Positions 1 to 11,369 of a stretch of DNA of 64,000 nt are shown here, one piece after another. The DNA is from Pyronema omphalodes (lineage: Eukaryota > Ascomycota > Pezizomycetes > Pezizales > Pyronemataceae), in assembly GCA_024516155.1 (NCBI GenBank), contig JAJJXM010000009.1, positions 496,001-560,000 on the forward strand. Reading direction: 5' to 3'. The notes under the pieces are model-generated. The model was not told the origin of the DNA. It made no database searches and saw only the letters and a program-made list of their open reading frames with translations. How positions within the stretch are numbered: the stretch's first letter is position 1; every line of letters begins with the position of its first letter. Made by a program: the position numbers and the translations under genes.

Positions 1-1867
1 ATCGACCTTTTGGTTCAGCTACGTATATATTTCTTTCTGAACTCCGACAACAAACTCATCATCATATAAACAAACCTCTCTTTTCTCGGTGGAACGCTGG
101 AATTTACAAGATCTACTATTCGTCGGAATATGTTAGTGGCCGTCATTCGTTCTGTTGCCAGTTGATCCTGGATACTGAGAATGAAGTGATCACATTAAGG
201 AGGGCTCTTTTGCGTTAGTTCTACAGTATTTCGAGTCTTTTGCGAAAACTCAAAGATATCTTCGCTCATCAGGATTTTTTTTCCCCATCAGAAATTCCTT
301 TTGTGAATCAGATATATTATTCAACCAATACTTAGCCATTAGACAATCCTTTTCAAGCCGTCGGTCCACTCAAAACATTCGAAGATGAATAGTAAACTGA
401 AACACATCATCTGCTGGGTCTGAATTCAGAGCTTCCGGTAGACTGTAGACGAAAGAATTTCTTGCAAACTCAAAAAAATGTAAAAGTAATAATATAAAAG
501 AAGTTGTTGAAGTTATCTAAGCATATATTTTGCGTATGAACGCATTGAAGAAGATTAACACAAAGTAATATAAGTTTCCTCCGAGGACCGAAGCTTGAGA
601 AGCATCTAGTCTAGACTATTCATAGATACCATCACCTTTCCATTGAACGTTCCTCTTCCAAGCTTTGAGATTAATTTAGAAATCATATATAGCCTCCGTA
701 ACTATGGCCTCCCCTTCTCTTCCTAACAACGAATCAGGATAACTTTTAGTTTCCAGTTGCAACCAGTATTCGCCCGTAGGAGTATTGAGTGAATAGTGAA
801 GAATTTCGAGTTTCTAGTTTCAAGTATCAAGTTTCGAGTTTCGACGATTGAAGAAACACTGAACCCTGCGAAGTTAGAACAGATTCACTTTTCCCTTTCG
901 TTCAGCAACCGGTCTAACTATGCTACTGACTCCTCCTTTCAATAGCTGCCAACGCATAACTTTCCATCACATCGTCATCTCCATTATGTTTGATGTTCAT
1001 ATATAAAGGTTTTTGTTTTTCTGTACATACTAATCTTCCTTGTATTCAACGTATCTCAGATGTTACACAACATGGCATGTATGGTTATGTGTTTTAACTA
1101 AGAAATTTTCGGGGACTGTTCGGGTTACTGAAGTCCTGTGTACAGCAAACTTTTATATTGTATTCCCTCTGACTCTCTGTGGTTTCCTGCCAGATTGCTG
1201 TGATTTTTGCTCCGTTTGGTGGATGTGGTATATTTGCTTTTTAAACTTCATGTAGGCTATGGCAGCTGGAAGCTATAGTTGGATAGCTGGCTGGTTCTCT
1301 TGTAAGTTCTACTACATCAGATACATCACATTTGCTCATGATCTCAATTACTATGCTTCAAATTTTCTAAGGAAGTTTTTCTTTTTTCTTTTTGCTTTTA
1401 GTTTTAGGTTGTATTATCAGAGGTTGGTATTAGTGTAAGATACTGTGTCATGATATCTTATATTTCTGTCTTGGTGTTTTATTGTTTTATTGTTTTGGGG
1501 TAAGGTTACTAGATTTCGAATACGAGATGGTAGATGGTAGATCCTTCGCTTCGATGCATAGCAATGATAGCATACTTGGCATAATACCTCGATCTGTTCG
1601 ATCTCTTCGCTTCGCTGTAAACTTCGCTACAAACTTCGCTACAAACTTCGCTGCAAACCTCGCAGCGTTTGTTATGCATCACATCGCCCCACATAACGCA
1701 TCTCCACTCTTCGCGCACTGCAGCATGGCGCATGGCGCATGCATCAATTCTCTTCTCGCTCTGATTTCTGCATCGTTATCTTCCAGAATCCACGGTGCCG
1801 CCGATCCTTTTCTTCTCTCTCCGTGTGTATAATATAGTTGCATAATCCATACAAATTCAATATGGAC

Positions 1868-2157
1868 TACAAAATCTCAAAAATCTCAAAAATCTCAAAA
1901 ATCTCAAAAATCTCAAAAATCTCAAAATCTCAAAAATCTCAAAAATCTCAAAATCTCAAAAATCTCAAAAATCTCAAAATCTCAAAAATCTCAAAAATCT
2001 CAAAAATCTCAAAATCTCAAAAATCTCAAAAATCTCAAAATCTCAAAAATCTCAAAAATCTCAAAAATCTCAAAATCTCAAAAATCTCAAAAATCTCAAA
2101 AATCTCAAAAATCTACAAAATCTACAAAATCACAAAAATCACAAAAATCACAAAATC
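1868..2157. repeat. AATCTCAAA-type minisatellite
   Basis: This is a near-perfect tandem array of an ATCTCAAAA unit with interspersed 8-bp variants, about 30 copies. It degrades at the right end to ATCTACAAA and ATCACAAAA variants. The mixture of 9- and 8-base units shifts the frame, so the lysine/isoleucine/serine-rich open frame across it is an artefact of the repeat and not a gene. Confidence 0.9.
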
Positions 2158-3092
2158 TACAACGCCCACATAAACCACCTACAACAACCTACAACAACCC
2201 AATCCTCCATCTTCAAGACGCACTACCTAGTACCCATCAATACCTACATAACCAGCTGGCCTATAGTCTGGTCTGGTCTGGTGTGGTGTGGTCTGTGCGA
2301 CGTGTCTTAACATGACGATCACGATATGACACCGGCATGACGGCATAACGGAAACACGGCCGGATGTTACCGGACAGATGGCGGGTCCTCTCTGTGTTTT
2401 GTATCAACACCTAGCATTATCAGGAATGGCACTGTTTTGTCTTTCTTGTACATAATATCATCGGTACCGTTGAAGGAAACGAGAAACGAGAAAGAAAAGA
2501 AGAAAAATAAAAATAAAAGGAAAAGAAAAAGAAAAAGAAAACTATAACAAAAAATAAAAAAAAAATAAAAAAAAAAAATAAAAACATAACAAAAAATAAT
2601 AAAAAAATAAAAGAAACAAAAAAATAAAAAAATAAAAAAATAAAAACATAAAAACATGTGGTACATAGAAAAACCTTTCAACGGATCACAAAGACAGGGA
2701 ACTACGGACAGTGATTCATAAAATAGGCTGCATGGAATTTTATATTCAAACATCGCTTCCAATGTTTAACGGTTGTTCTTTATACACCACACCGATGAAA
2801 AATATAAAAATCAACAGAAAGGACAAAAGAAAAAATGTTGAAAGCTTAAAAGAAACGAAAGCGGTAAAAGTGAGGCAGGGAAAGACTATAATCCAAATAA
2901 CACGGGTATTGTAAGAAAAAGCTATTTTTTAAAAACATCGTTCCGGCAAAAAACAATCAAGAAGAAGAAGAAAAAAAGGAAAAACCGCTATGCTAAAAGG
3001 AACGACAAAAGAAAAAAAGTTGTAAAAAAAACAAAAGAAAAAAAGTTGTAAAAAAAAACAAAAGAAAAACAAAAGAAAAGTAACGATCGAAA

Positions 3093-3146
3093 TCTACCAT
3101 CTACCATCTACCATCTACCATCTACCATCTACCATCTACCATCTAC
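3093..3146. repeat. CTACCAT heptamer array
   Basis: The heptamer CTACCAT is repeated about 7-8 times head to tail, ending in a CTAC fragment. It lies in gene-free DNA downstream of the carrier gene. It is a short microsatellite with no visible function. Confidence 0.9.
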
Positions 3147-3519
3147 AAATCCCCAAATAAATTACAAATACCCAAATTCCAAATTACACCTAATGTGATA
3201 TTTCCTTTCCTCCGTCTATCTTATCGCCACCAAAACTCCATATCAATAATCAAAATCCCCAGTTACTATAAAGTCCACCTTCTCGCTGACGCCCCACAGT
3301 TTCAAGTTCTGTTCTATGATCCTTGTTGAACACTATCCTTTCCTATCCTCTTTTATATCCCGTTGAAGGAATCTTTATTAGCTCTTCCATATCCTCCATA
3401 TCCTCCATATCCTCCGTCTTCCTCCTGATGCTTGCTGCTTCAACTTCTCCAATCTTTTCCCAAGGTACCAATGTTTCACCCATTTCCGCACATTCCATCC
3501 CCCCTTCACCTCCCAGCAT

Positions 3520-4823
3520 CTAAGCAAGCAACAACCTCCTCTCCCCGACCAATACCATAGTAGGTTCCTCACTCTTCTCACCATACCGTCTTCTAAAGAC
3601 CTCAAACACAAACAATCCGGCTGAGGTACTAGGGATCTGTCTAACCGTATTCATAAACAATCCCTGCCAAAGCCATCTCCTCATACCGCCGACCTTATTC
3701 GCCTGTACCAAGCACTGTCTCCAAGTTTTTTTGTAACAAGATTTATAATTCGGATGAGATTGATCATGACCGGAAGTTTTACGGACATAGTCGAGACTTT
3801 CTAACTGTGTATAGTGGATGGATTGGATTTTGGTTAATGGGTATTGGATGGATTGTTGTGTGATTGATGCGCAGGCCCCAGCGAGAAGAAGAAATGAGGG
3901 CTCGATTAGGAAGTGTGGTGTGATGGGATGTGATTCGGATGGTCCGGAGTAGAGCCAGGATATGAAGCGGTAGTAGCATTGTTGTTTGACGAATTCGAAG
4001 GAGGAGAAGAAGAGTCCGTAACCAAGAGATTCCTGTGTGGAGTGTCAGCAATCATCACTTCTTCAAATCAAGTTCCCAGCTTCAAAATCCCCTAAGCTAA
4101 CGACCTCCGATAATCCGACCACCATCACCGGTAAATAAGCAGCACAAACAACCACCAACGTACCTTTGCAAAACTCAAACCAAACCCACTCCAAACCCCC
4201 TTCACACCAATCTGTATCAACTTATCCCTTGAATAATGATACACACTCTTATAGCCTCCCTGTAACATATCCTGAACATTAAACCTAACCACCAGAGCAT
4301 CCAGTGGTGCCGCAATAACCGACTGTATAGCACCCGCCGTTGCACCAGCCGCAAACGTAGCCGCCACTCCGGGCGGAGGATAAACCCTCTTTCTCTGTTT
4401 CTTACTCTCCTCATGTAGGGCGCCCAGGGTCTGTAAATAACTCGTATACAATATCGCACCAACAGTAGCATTCGCAAACAACGGCGGTAAAACCTGTCTA
4501 GGGATGAAACCCCAACCATGTAACTTCACAGCATTGTATAATAAACCCGGAGTAGTAGAAGCGAAAGACCAACCCTCGCTAACAGCAGGAGGACGGATGG
4601 CACGGGCTACTGTCATGTAGTCGACTCTAAGACGGAGGAAGGATTTGACAGGGGCGCGGAAGTAGAAGGCGACGATTTGAGTTCCGAGGGCTCTTGCTCC
4701 GGCTGCTGTAGAGCCGTTTAGGAATTGTTGAGAGGGCGTTTTATTGGCATCGCTACTGCTGGTACTCGTAGAGGGAACAGTGGTGGTGGTGGTGGTGGTG
4801 AGAACGGGGGAGTGGGTCGGCAT
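3520..4823 (-). CDS. Mitochondrial carrier family (SLC25-like) protein
   Basis: Two exons on the minus strand, 4823..4164 and 4032..3520. They are separated by a 131-bp intron (4163..4033) with donor GTACGT and phase 0, and encode about 390 residues. The protein has the tripartite solute-carrier layout. The second repeat shows a good APLDALVVRF signature and the third a YPLTKIQ signature, while the first repeat has only RAPVKSFLRLR, a degenerate form. This predicts an inner-mitochondrial-membrane transporter with six transmembrane helices. The substrate cannot be deduced. The N-terminus is a Thr/Ser-rich, probably disordered tail of about 35 residues. The start at MPTHS is the first Met in the open frame. 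It is divergent from the phosphopantetheinyl transferase gene. Family assignment is firm, subfamily unknown. Confidence 0.85.
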
Positions 4824-5437
4824 GGAGGGTTTGCTTTTGGAGATTTTTCAGTTCATGAGGCCAGGCCGGAAAAATGAAGGAATAGACTCAGGTTCATGGG
4901 TAGGCAAAACAAAAGCAGAAGCAGAAGCAGAAGAAGCAAGAAGCAAAGAAGAAGGCAGACAAGACAAGCGAGAGCTGCTGTGGTCTGGTGGGGTGTACAT
5001 AACGCAGGAACCCTGCCGGTCCGACGGAGAAAGCCGGCCGCCTAGACGTGTCACTGGTCCAGTGTTGTACAAAAAAAACAGGGATCCGCGGTGTTGGGTG
5101 TGTTGGCGAACCAAAGTGACGGGTGTCGGGGGGGATCGGACTGGATCGGGGTTGAATGGAACTGGATGATGCTAGAAAATACAGACATCACAGCCAGATT
5201 GCGCGTGCAAAGCGAATCCGAGTAATCCACATGTCGAAAACTACAGCGTGCACCTACGAGAATACAGAGTAAAAAAAAAAAAATAATAATAATAAAAATA
5301 CAAAAAACACTCCGCTTATTATCTTCCCATCCGTCTGATTCTGCATCATTTATTGGTCATTTCAAACCTCCGTTCTGTTCAACTGTTCACTCCCTCCAAC
5401 CGCCGCAACCTCCAATCCATCCCCGCCATACCCCACC
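4824..5437. promoter_or_regulatory. Divergent intergenic region, carrier / PPTase
   Basis: This 614-bp gap lies between two head-to-head start codons and must hold both promoters. Visible elements are a GAAGCAGAAGCAGAAG-like purine run at about 4910-4950, a poly-A tract at about 5271-5285 followed by AAT repeats, and a CT/CA-rich stretch just before the plus-strand ATG. No defined transcription-factor site was recognised. Confidence 0.5.
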
Positions 5438-6487
5438 ATGCCCCTCATCCGGCACCTCCTCGACTGCACCTCTCTCCCCATCTCGACCCTCACCTCCCAC
5501 ACACCCCCTCTTCTTCCCCCCTCCGCCATATCCAAAGCCCAACGCTACCACTTCCCCGCCGACCAATCCCTAAGTCTCGGCAGCTCCCTATTACAACGTC
5601 ATATCATCAGTACCCACTACCACCACAACCTACTCTCAGCACCCATCACCATCGAAGCCTCCACAAACCGACCTTTCCATACCGCCTCAGAACATGAGTT
5701 AAAACCTGGAAAACCAGTAGTCGAGGATTATAATGTTTCTCATCACCGTGCGCCAGAGGGGGAGAAAAGTTTCTGTGTTCTTGCTGCCATTATAGATGGT
5801 CCTAATGATAACAATGACGATAATAACAATAACAATGATACGAAGTCCACGGAGAAGTCCACGCAGAAGTCCACGCAGAATTCCACAACCCCCACAAACA
5901 ACAAGAAAAGAAGGAGAATAGGCACAGACATAGTCCCCACAACCCACCCAAGGGATCAAGCAGACTTCATCTCAACAATGTGCGATACAGAAACAGGAGT
6001 CTTCACACCCTACGAAGTATCCCAGATCATGGCTTCAGGTCCCGGGGATAAGGAAAAGGTTCGGTGTTTGTATCTGTATTGGGCGTTGAAGGAGGCTTAT
6101 GTTAAGGCTGTTGGTACTGGGATTGTTGGGGATGTGCTTTTGAGGGTGGAGTTTCGTGGGGTGGCCGAGGCTGCGCAAGCGGCCGAGGCTGTGGAGGGTG
6201 CGGTGGCTGCGCAAGCGGCCGATGCTGCGGGGGGTGCGGAGGGTGCGGTGACTGCTGAATCTCAACAACCCAGAAAAGAAGTCACAATCCACATCAACGG
6301 CCAAAACGAATCCCAGAAATGGTATACAGAAGTAAGCCATGTCCGGGGGAATATACCAGACCAAGGGTTTTGGGTTGTGGTTTGTTGTGACAGAACTGCT
6401 GTTACTGAGGGGGATAAAGTTGCGGGTTGGAGGGAGCTTACGGTTGCGGAGATGTTGCGGGAGTGTGGGGTTGAGTTGGGGGAATGA
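5438..6487 (+). CDS. 4'-phosphopantetheinyl transferase (Sfp/Lys5/NpgA type)
   Basis: A single-exon gene of 349 residues. The enzyme transfers the 4'-phosphopantetheine arm of coenzyme A to a carrier-domain serine. In fungi its targets are the aminoadipate reductase of lysine synthesis, polyketide synthases and non-ribosomal peptide synthetases. The diagnostic motifs are YNVSHHRAPEG in the N-terminal half, G-T-D-I-V at residues 162-166 with Asp164 as likely metal ligand, and W-A-L-K-E-A-Y-V-K-A from Trp215, with Lys218-Glu219 as the second metal/catalytic pair. Two low-complexity inserts interrupt the fold: an Asn/Asp/Ser/Thr/Lys-rich segment just before GTDIV (about residues 127-158) and an Ala/Glu-rich segment after the KEAY motif. 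Family members usually read G-[IVL]-D in the first metal motif, so Thr is a mild oddity. The ATG at 5438 gives an N-terminus in frame with all motifs. Confidence 0.9.
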   Translation: MPLIRHLLDCTSLPISTLTSHTPPLLPPSAISKAQRYHFPADQSLSLGSSLLQRHIISTHYHHNLLSAPITIEASTNRPFHTASEHELKPGKPVVEDYNVSHHRAPEGEKSFCVLAAIIDGPNDNNDDNNNNNDTKSTEKSTQKSTQNSTTPTNNKKRRRIGTDIVPTTHPRDQADFISTMCDTETGVFTPYEVSQIMASGPGDKEKVRCLYLYWALKEAYVKAVGTGIVGDVLLRVEFRGVAEAAQAAEAVEGAVAAQAADAAGGAEGAVTAESQQPRKEVTIHINGQNESQKWYTEVSHVRGNIPDQGFWVVVCCDRTAVTEGDKVAGWRELTVAEMLRECGVELGE

Positions 6488-6732
6488 TGGGGGAATATTG
6501 CTGCTGCTGCTGGGGTTTTAATGGGGGGGAAGGAGTGGTTTTATACAAGAGACAAGAAGCAAGAGATATGATGGATAGCAAGATACATAGATGATTACGG
6601 TAGATGATAAACAGTCGAGGAATTCCCTATCCAGATTCCATTCATCACTAAATTAAAAAAGACATCCTAAATAACACAACACAAAGACGCCAGCCAAAAA
6701 GAAAAATCATGCTTTTATATATCCCCCTCTGT

Positions 6733-8821
6733 CTAATTCTCAAACTTCCGCTTCTTATTGAAACCTCCCTTCTGCTTATTACCACTGTAATCTCTACGGC
6801 TGACAATTTTCTTGTCCCTTGCCATGGAAGCACCTAGCTGAATATCCACTCTTGGAGGTTCGGGAAATCCGAAAGATTTGGCAACTTTCTTGAGATCTAG
6901 TTTCTGGACGTCGAAGATAGAACGCATAGAGTGGGATGCGTATGCTTGAAGATACGCTCTGTTGTTTATAGATTAGCATTTATCCCCAACTATAACCCCG
7001 CGGCCGGCGAAAAAAAAAAAAGAAAAACAAAACTTACTTATAACCATCCTTAGCACTCTTATCCAAATAATAATTCTGACTAATCAACTTCTCCAGCTGA
7101 CTCTGGACATTCACAATTTTATTTGCCGGGAACTCAAACTCGACAACAGGGACCTTAGCCTCCTTCAAAGTCTTCAAAAAGCCAACTTCATTCGGCAACA
7201 AAAACATCAACGAGCGACCCTTTCCATTTGCACCTCTAGCAGTTCTTCCCACGCGATGAATATAATCTCTAGGATCATCCGGGGGGTCGAATTGAACAAT
7301 CCAATCCACAGCAGGAATATCCAACCCACGAGCAGCAACATCGGTACAGATCAGGGTTCCGGATTTCGCATTCCGGAATTCAAAGAATGTATTGGTACGT
7401 TTTTGTTGCTTTTGTTTTCCGTGGAGATCTAGAACGGGGAGATCGATGTAGTTTAGGAGTTCGGAATAGTATTTTACACTGGCGCAGGAGGAGAAGAAAA
7501 CGATTACTTTCTTCTTAGTGAATCGTTTGAGGAAGGAGAAGAGAAGCAGGAATCGCTTGTCGGCATCGCAGATTACGTAGCCTTGCTCTAAACCGTCGGC
7601 TGTGGAGGTCTCCTTGGCGTGGTCGACGTTGATGTACAGAGGACCGGGACGGAGGGAGATACGAGCTAGGTCTTCGACTTTGGTGGTTTGAGTGGCGGAG
7701 AAGAGAAGGGTTTGACGGTTCTCCGAGGGGATAAGTTTAATGATTTGACGCATCTCATCCTCGAAACCCATCTCCAAGATACGGTCTGCTTCATCAAGAA
7801 CCAAGCAACGGAGGTTCTTAATCACGAAACCGGGGGTGTTCTGAAGGTGATCCAATAAACGTCCGGGAGTAGCAATGAGAAGGTTAACACCCTTTCCGAG
7901 CTTGTCAGCTTCCTGACGACGGTTGGATCCTCCGATAACAATTGAAACAGTCTGGGAATGATGCTCCATAAGCTCCTTTGCAACTCCGAAAATCTGTAAA
8001 GCCAGCTCACGGGTAGGTGTGATAATCAAAACTCCAGTTCCGTTTCTGGGCTTGAATTTGAGGGAGCTCAACATCTCGACCGCAGGGATCAAGAAGGCCA
8101 AGGTTTTTCCAGATCCAGTTTTGGCAGCACCCAAAACATCGCGACCTGCCAAGCAGGGGGGAATTGTACGGGCCTGAACCTCGGTCATGGTTTTGTGGCC
8201 GATTTTCTCGATAGCCTTGAGAGTGTTGGGGTGTAGGTTGAGCTCGGTGAAGGCCTTGGGAATGGCACCGGTGACGGGGAGGTGCAATTGTGCTCCCTCG
8301 GGTAGAGTGCTATCGGCGGAGGTAGTGGGGAGTTCGCTGCCGTTTTCAATTGTGCTGCCGTCTTCAATCATCATGGCTTGCTGTCGCGAAGGGTGCATTT
8401 GTGCTCCCTCGTCGGCTGCCTCCTTGTCATCCTCTTCCTCCTCCTCGTCGTCGTCTGAGTCGTCCTCCCCATCCTCGTCCTTGTCCTCATCTTCCTCCTC
8501 CGCATCTTCCTCCTCTTCGTCATCCTCCTCCTCCTCCTCTTCCTTCTCCTCCACAGGTGCCTTCTTCTTGTCGGACTTTTCCTTCTTCTCCTTCTTCTCC
8601 TTCTTTTCCTTCTTCTCCTCCTTCTCATTCTTAACCGCCTTGACCTCCTCAACCTCCTTCACAGGCTCCTCCTTCTCCTCCTTCCTCTTCTTCAGCTTCG
8701 CACCATCCTTTCCAACCAACGTAGTCTCCGCCATAGTCGTAGCAATAGATTCCGTAGTAGGCTCTTTAGAGCTCTTAGAGTGCTTGCGCTTTCTTTTCTT
8801 CGCGAGGTGTTCAGCGTCCAT
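6733..8821 (-). CDS. HAS1: ATP-dependent DEAD-box RNA helicase Has1
   Basis: Two exons on the minus strand, 8821..7038 and 6958..6733, with a 79-bp intron (donor GTAAGT, phase 2). They encode about 669 residues. Has1 is a nucleolar helicase needed for maturation of both ribosomal subunits. The order of helicase motifs is intact: A-K-T-G-S-G-K-T at residues 233-240 (Walker A), PTRELA, D-E-A-D at 343-346, SAT, ARGLD and HRVGRTARG. The C-terminal tail after the intron, with AYASHS and [19 protein letters not shown], is the Has1 signature. The first ~170 residues are a Lys/Glu/Asp low-complexity extension, which makes the protein longer than the ~505-residue yeast enzyme. I chose MDAEHLAKK as the start because the preceding in-frame residues are not family-like. 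It is convergent with the PPTase gene, 245 bp away. Confidence 0.95.
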
Positions 8822-11369
8822 TATGGCAGCTGTATTGTATTGCCTTGAGTATTGGGTGTCTGTATATCGTATTAGGTGTGCTATATCCAGTATTGAGTGT
8901 CGTGTTGTGGTGTGGTGTGGTTTGTGTACGGAGTGCGGAGTGTTGGACGTTGGACGTTGTGTGCTGGATGTCGCTGCGTCGCTACAGTAAGAGGAATTTC
9001 GTCGAGTCTGGGAACTTTTTTTCACGGGCGCGCGCTAAGTGGGATATAACGCGCTAGTGAGCTCTGCAGGCCAAGACCCATGGTCGCACGCGAATGTGAT
9101 GGCGCCGCTAGGGACTTCATACGACGATCGATGCTCGGGTTTCTAGAGATTTCTATCGGATATGGGGAGCATCGATAAGAGACCATGGTGATGTCACGAT
9201 TCATGGGGTGAGAAGGAGTGATGGTGTAATACATGGAAGCTACGATAGGCTGGATGGGCGGACGTCGGTATCTAAAGTCACTCCATGTTGGGCAATAAGT
9301 ATATGAGAAATCACTTTCCTATGTGCCTGGGACACTTCTCAGACGTTGAACATGAGCAGTCATATGCACACAGAATGTCTCAATCCACCTCGTTTTAACC
9401 TTTGAATGGATAAAAAATATCACTCATGGGTAATTCATTCAGTCGTCCGACATGCCTGATGCATGGCCGTTCGTCCTACGCCTTATTACCTTTGCCTTAC
9501 TATACTTTTTCTGATTAACTCTCACTATGTTCCAGAGTTCCAGTCGGCTCATTTCGAAAAAAAAAAAAAAAAAAAAACAGAAATTGTAGCTTTGACACCG
9601 GGTAAAAAGTATATTACATATCATCATCGATGCTGCTAATGAAGAATGACCCTAGAAACGCTAAATCGTTACAACTTACAAACACTACTATGTACTGCTT
9701 TTTTGAAACTGTCGGTCGATCATGTTGAATTGTATTCATAAAAGAAGGGGTTCCGCAGTGCTCAGGAAGGTCGTGATTACTGTAATTTAAATAGGGCACT
9801 CAGATGAACAATACTTTACCATCAAATGACTACAATAAATCATGTACTGTGATCAGCGCTAGCCATCAAGGGTTAATCTCCAATGGAAGGATGAAATTCA
9901 AATAACTGCCGTTGATAAAGTATATGGGTGTATTACACTACTCATATATTATCAGCAAGGCCAGAAACATGGAGAGATAACTAAGGATGTAATCATTCAA
10001 GCATTTAAGCCATGAGTGATGTATCAGCTAATTATTGTGGAGGAAACTAATCTCAAGATCTTGAACGATTTAGTCAATGCACTGACTAAAGGCAGTTCCT
10101 GTTTGAAACCTACACACAGCTATATAATATTTGGTACGAAATTCTTCAATCCGCGTTCACAAGAACAATCATCTACCAAAGAGATTGATCTTCAACGAGA
10201 ACAGCATTTTTATTCCGGTCTGTGAGTATTGAGGGTATAACATAATCTTTACGGCACCTGTCTTGTGGTACTAAGAGATTCCCTAGGTGGCGAAAGCGTT
10301 TTTGAATTTGGGGTTCTCCAGTTGGAAAAAGAGACCCGGAAGCCTGTACTCCGGTGGAAATGATGCTATATCGAATTTCCAAATCAAGTAGAGCGAAAAG
10401 GATACTGGTTTTGTTGTTCGAATAAGAATATAAGCGCAAATAAGATAATAAATGCTATCTATGTTTGAAAGTATTCTGATTTTCAAGTCCGTTGATTTTT
10501 CCATTTACAAGTGACAAAATCCAAGGATCATACAGGATTTGTCACTATGGCAATACATCGTTTCCATCTGAACACAGTCTTCCTGGTCTCTTTTTCCCAC
10601 TGGAATCCCCAAAATTGAAGCATCTTGTCTACTACCATTGGTCATGGTAGTCACTTTTGCAGTTCTTCTTTGGCGCTCGCCGCTCGGTCTTTATACAAAG
10701 TTTTCTGGCTTCTTGATTCTCCGAAGCTGAACTTTGGAAAGCCAAATTCCAGAAAGCTGTATAGATATGTCAATCATTTGTTTCTCTTAAAAAAATTTGG
10801 GAGACAAGAAGGGAGAGTCTGATGGCAGATCAATTGATCATTGTTTGAACAGCTGGCTGACGTTTTACTTTATCAAGCTGAAATAAGCATGAACACTGGG
10901 ATATCCGACTCCATAGGTGTTCACTAGTAGCAGGCTAATCTGATATCTTTTTCTACGCATGAGCATTTAAGTATCCCCAGCTTCTACCTTGCACATATCT
11001 CCGACTCTGGAGCTCACTGTGGAGCCAAGTTTCCACTGATCAGTTTTTCGGGCGTTATCGCGTTTGACACAATATTACGCAAACTTCAGAATGGTAGTTC
11101 GTATTCGGGAACTATTAATTCTACTATTTACCCCAGTATAGCTAGCACATTTAGTGAGCATGTTGAAAGTGGTGCATTTGATTCACCTAAACGTAATAAG
11201 GTCCACCCGCACTCTGCCGACAGTACCCCTTGTACCACTTGGTGTGAGCTGATTGTACTTCGGCTCTTTTTAACCTTCGCCCACGCTTTGCCTACGCTTC
11301 CCCGCCTTCATCCGTTCCATTCTACTTCCACATCCACCACACATCTTAACAGTATCAACCTGCAAACTG
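8822..11369. other. Gene-free stretch between HAS1 and the BTB gene
   Basis: The first ~240 bases are the HAS1 promoter and 5' leader. There is a 20-A run at about 9559-9578. No credible coding frame was found. From 10303 the region contains a foldback element and from about 10725 the left arm of a large inverted repeat, both listed separately. Confidence 0.55.
10303..10620. repeat. Foldback (inverted-repeat) element, ~320 bp
   Basis: Two ~70-bp arms, about 10303-10372 and 10548-10620, are imperfect reverse complements. The shared core reads GGAAAAAGAGACCnGGAAG on one arm and its complement on the other. The ~175-bp centre carries a TATTCTGATTTTCAAGTCCG block. Closely similar blocks occur downstream of both RING genes (about 52475 and 62400). 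An arm-like sequence also occurs in direct orientation near 19770-19890. It resembles a small non-autonomous foldback or MITE-like element. No transposase is present, and target-site duplications could not be read confidently. Confidence 0.6.

Larger units (their letters stand above)
1..3519. other. Gene-free left flank with simple repeats
   Basis: No reading frame in this stretch looks like a gene. The short open frames have no recognisable domain and several are created by repeats. It holds a direct repeat of an ACTTCGCTACAA-type unit near 1617-1665, a long A/T-rich array at 1868-2157, an A-rich low-complexity tract at about 2480-2660, an A-rich stretch at 2930-3080 and a CTACCAT heptamer array at 3093-3146. 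The last ~370 bases are the 3' flank of the minus-strand carrier gene. Nothing else was supportable. Confidence 0.6.

Noticed and set aside
1838..2173. 111-codon Lys-Ile-Ser repeat frame
   Set aside because: Direct translation of the simple-repeat array. The same array is open in more than one frame.
8187..8990. 267-codon poly-Ser open frame opposite HAS1
   Set aside because: Created by the complement of the acidic and lysine-rich N-terminal codons of Has1. No domain and poly-Ser composition only.
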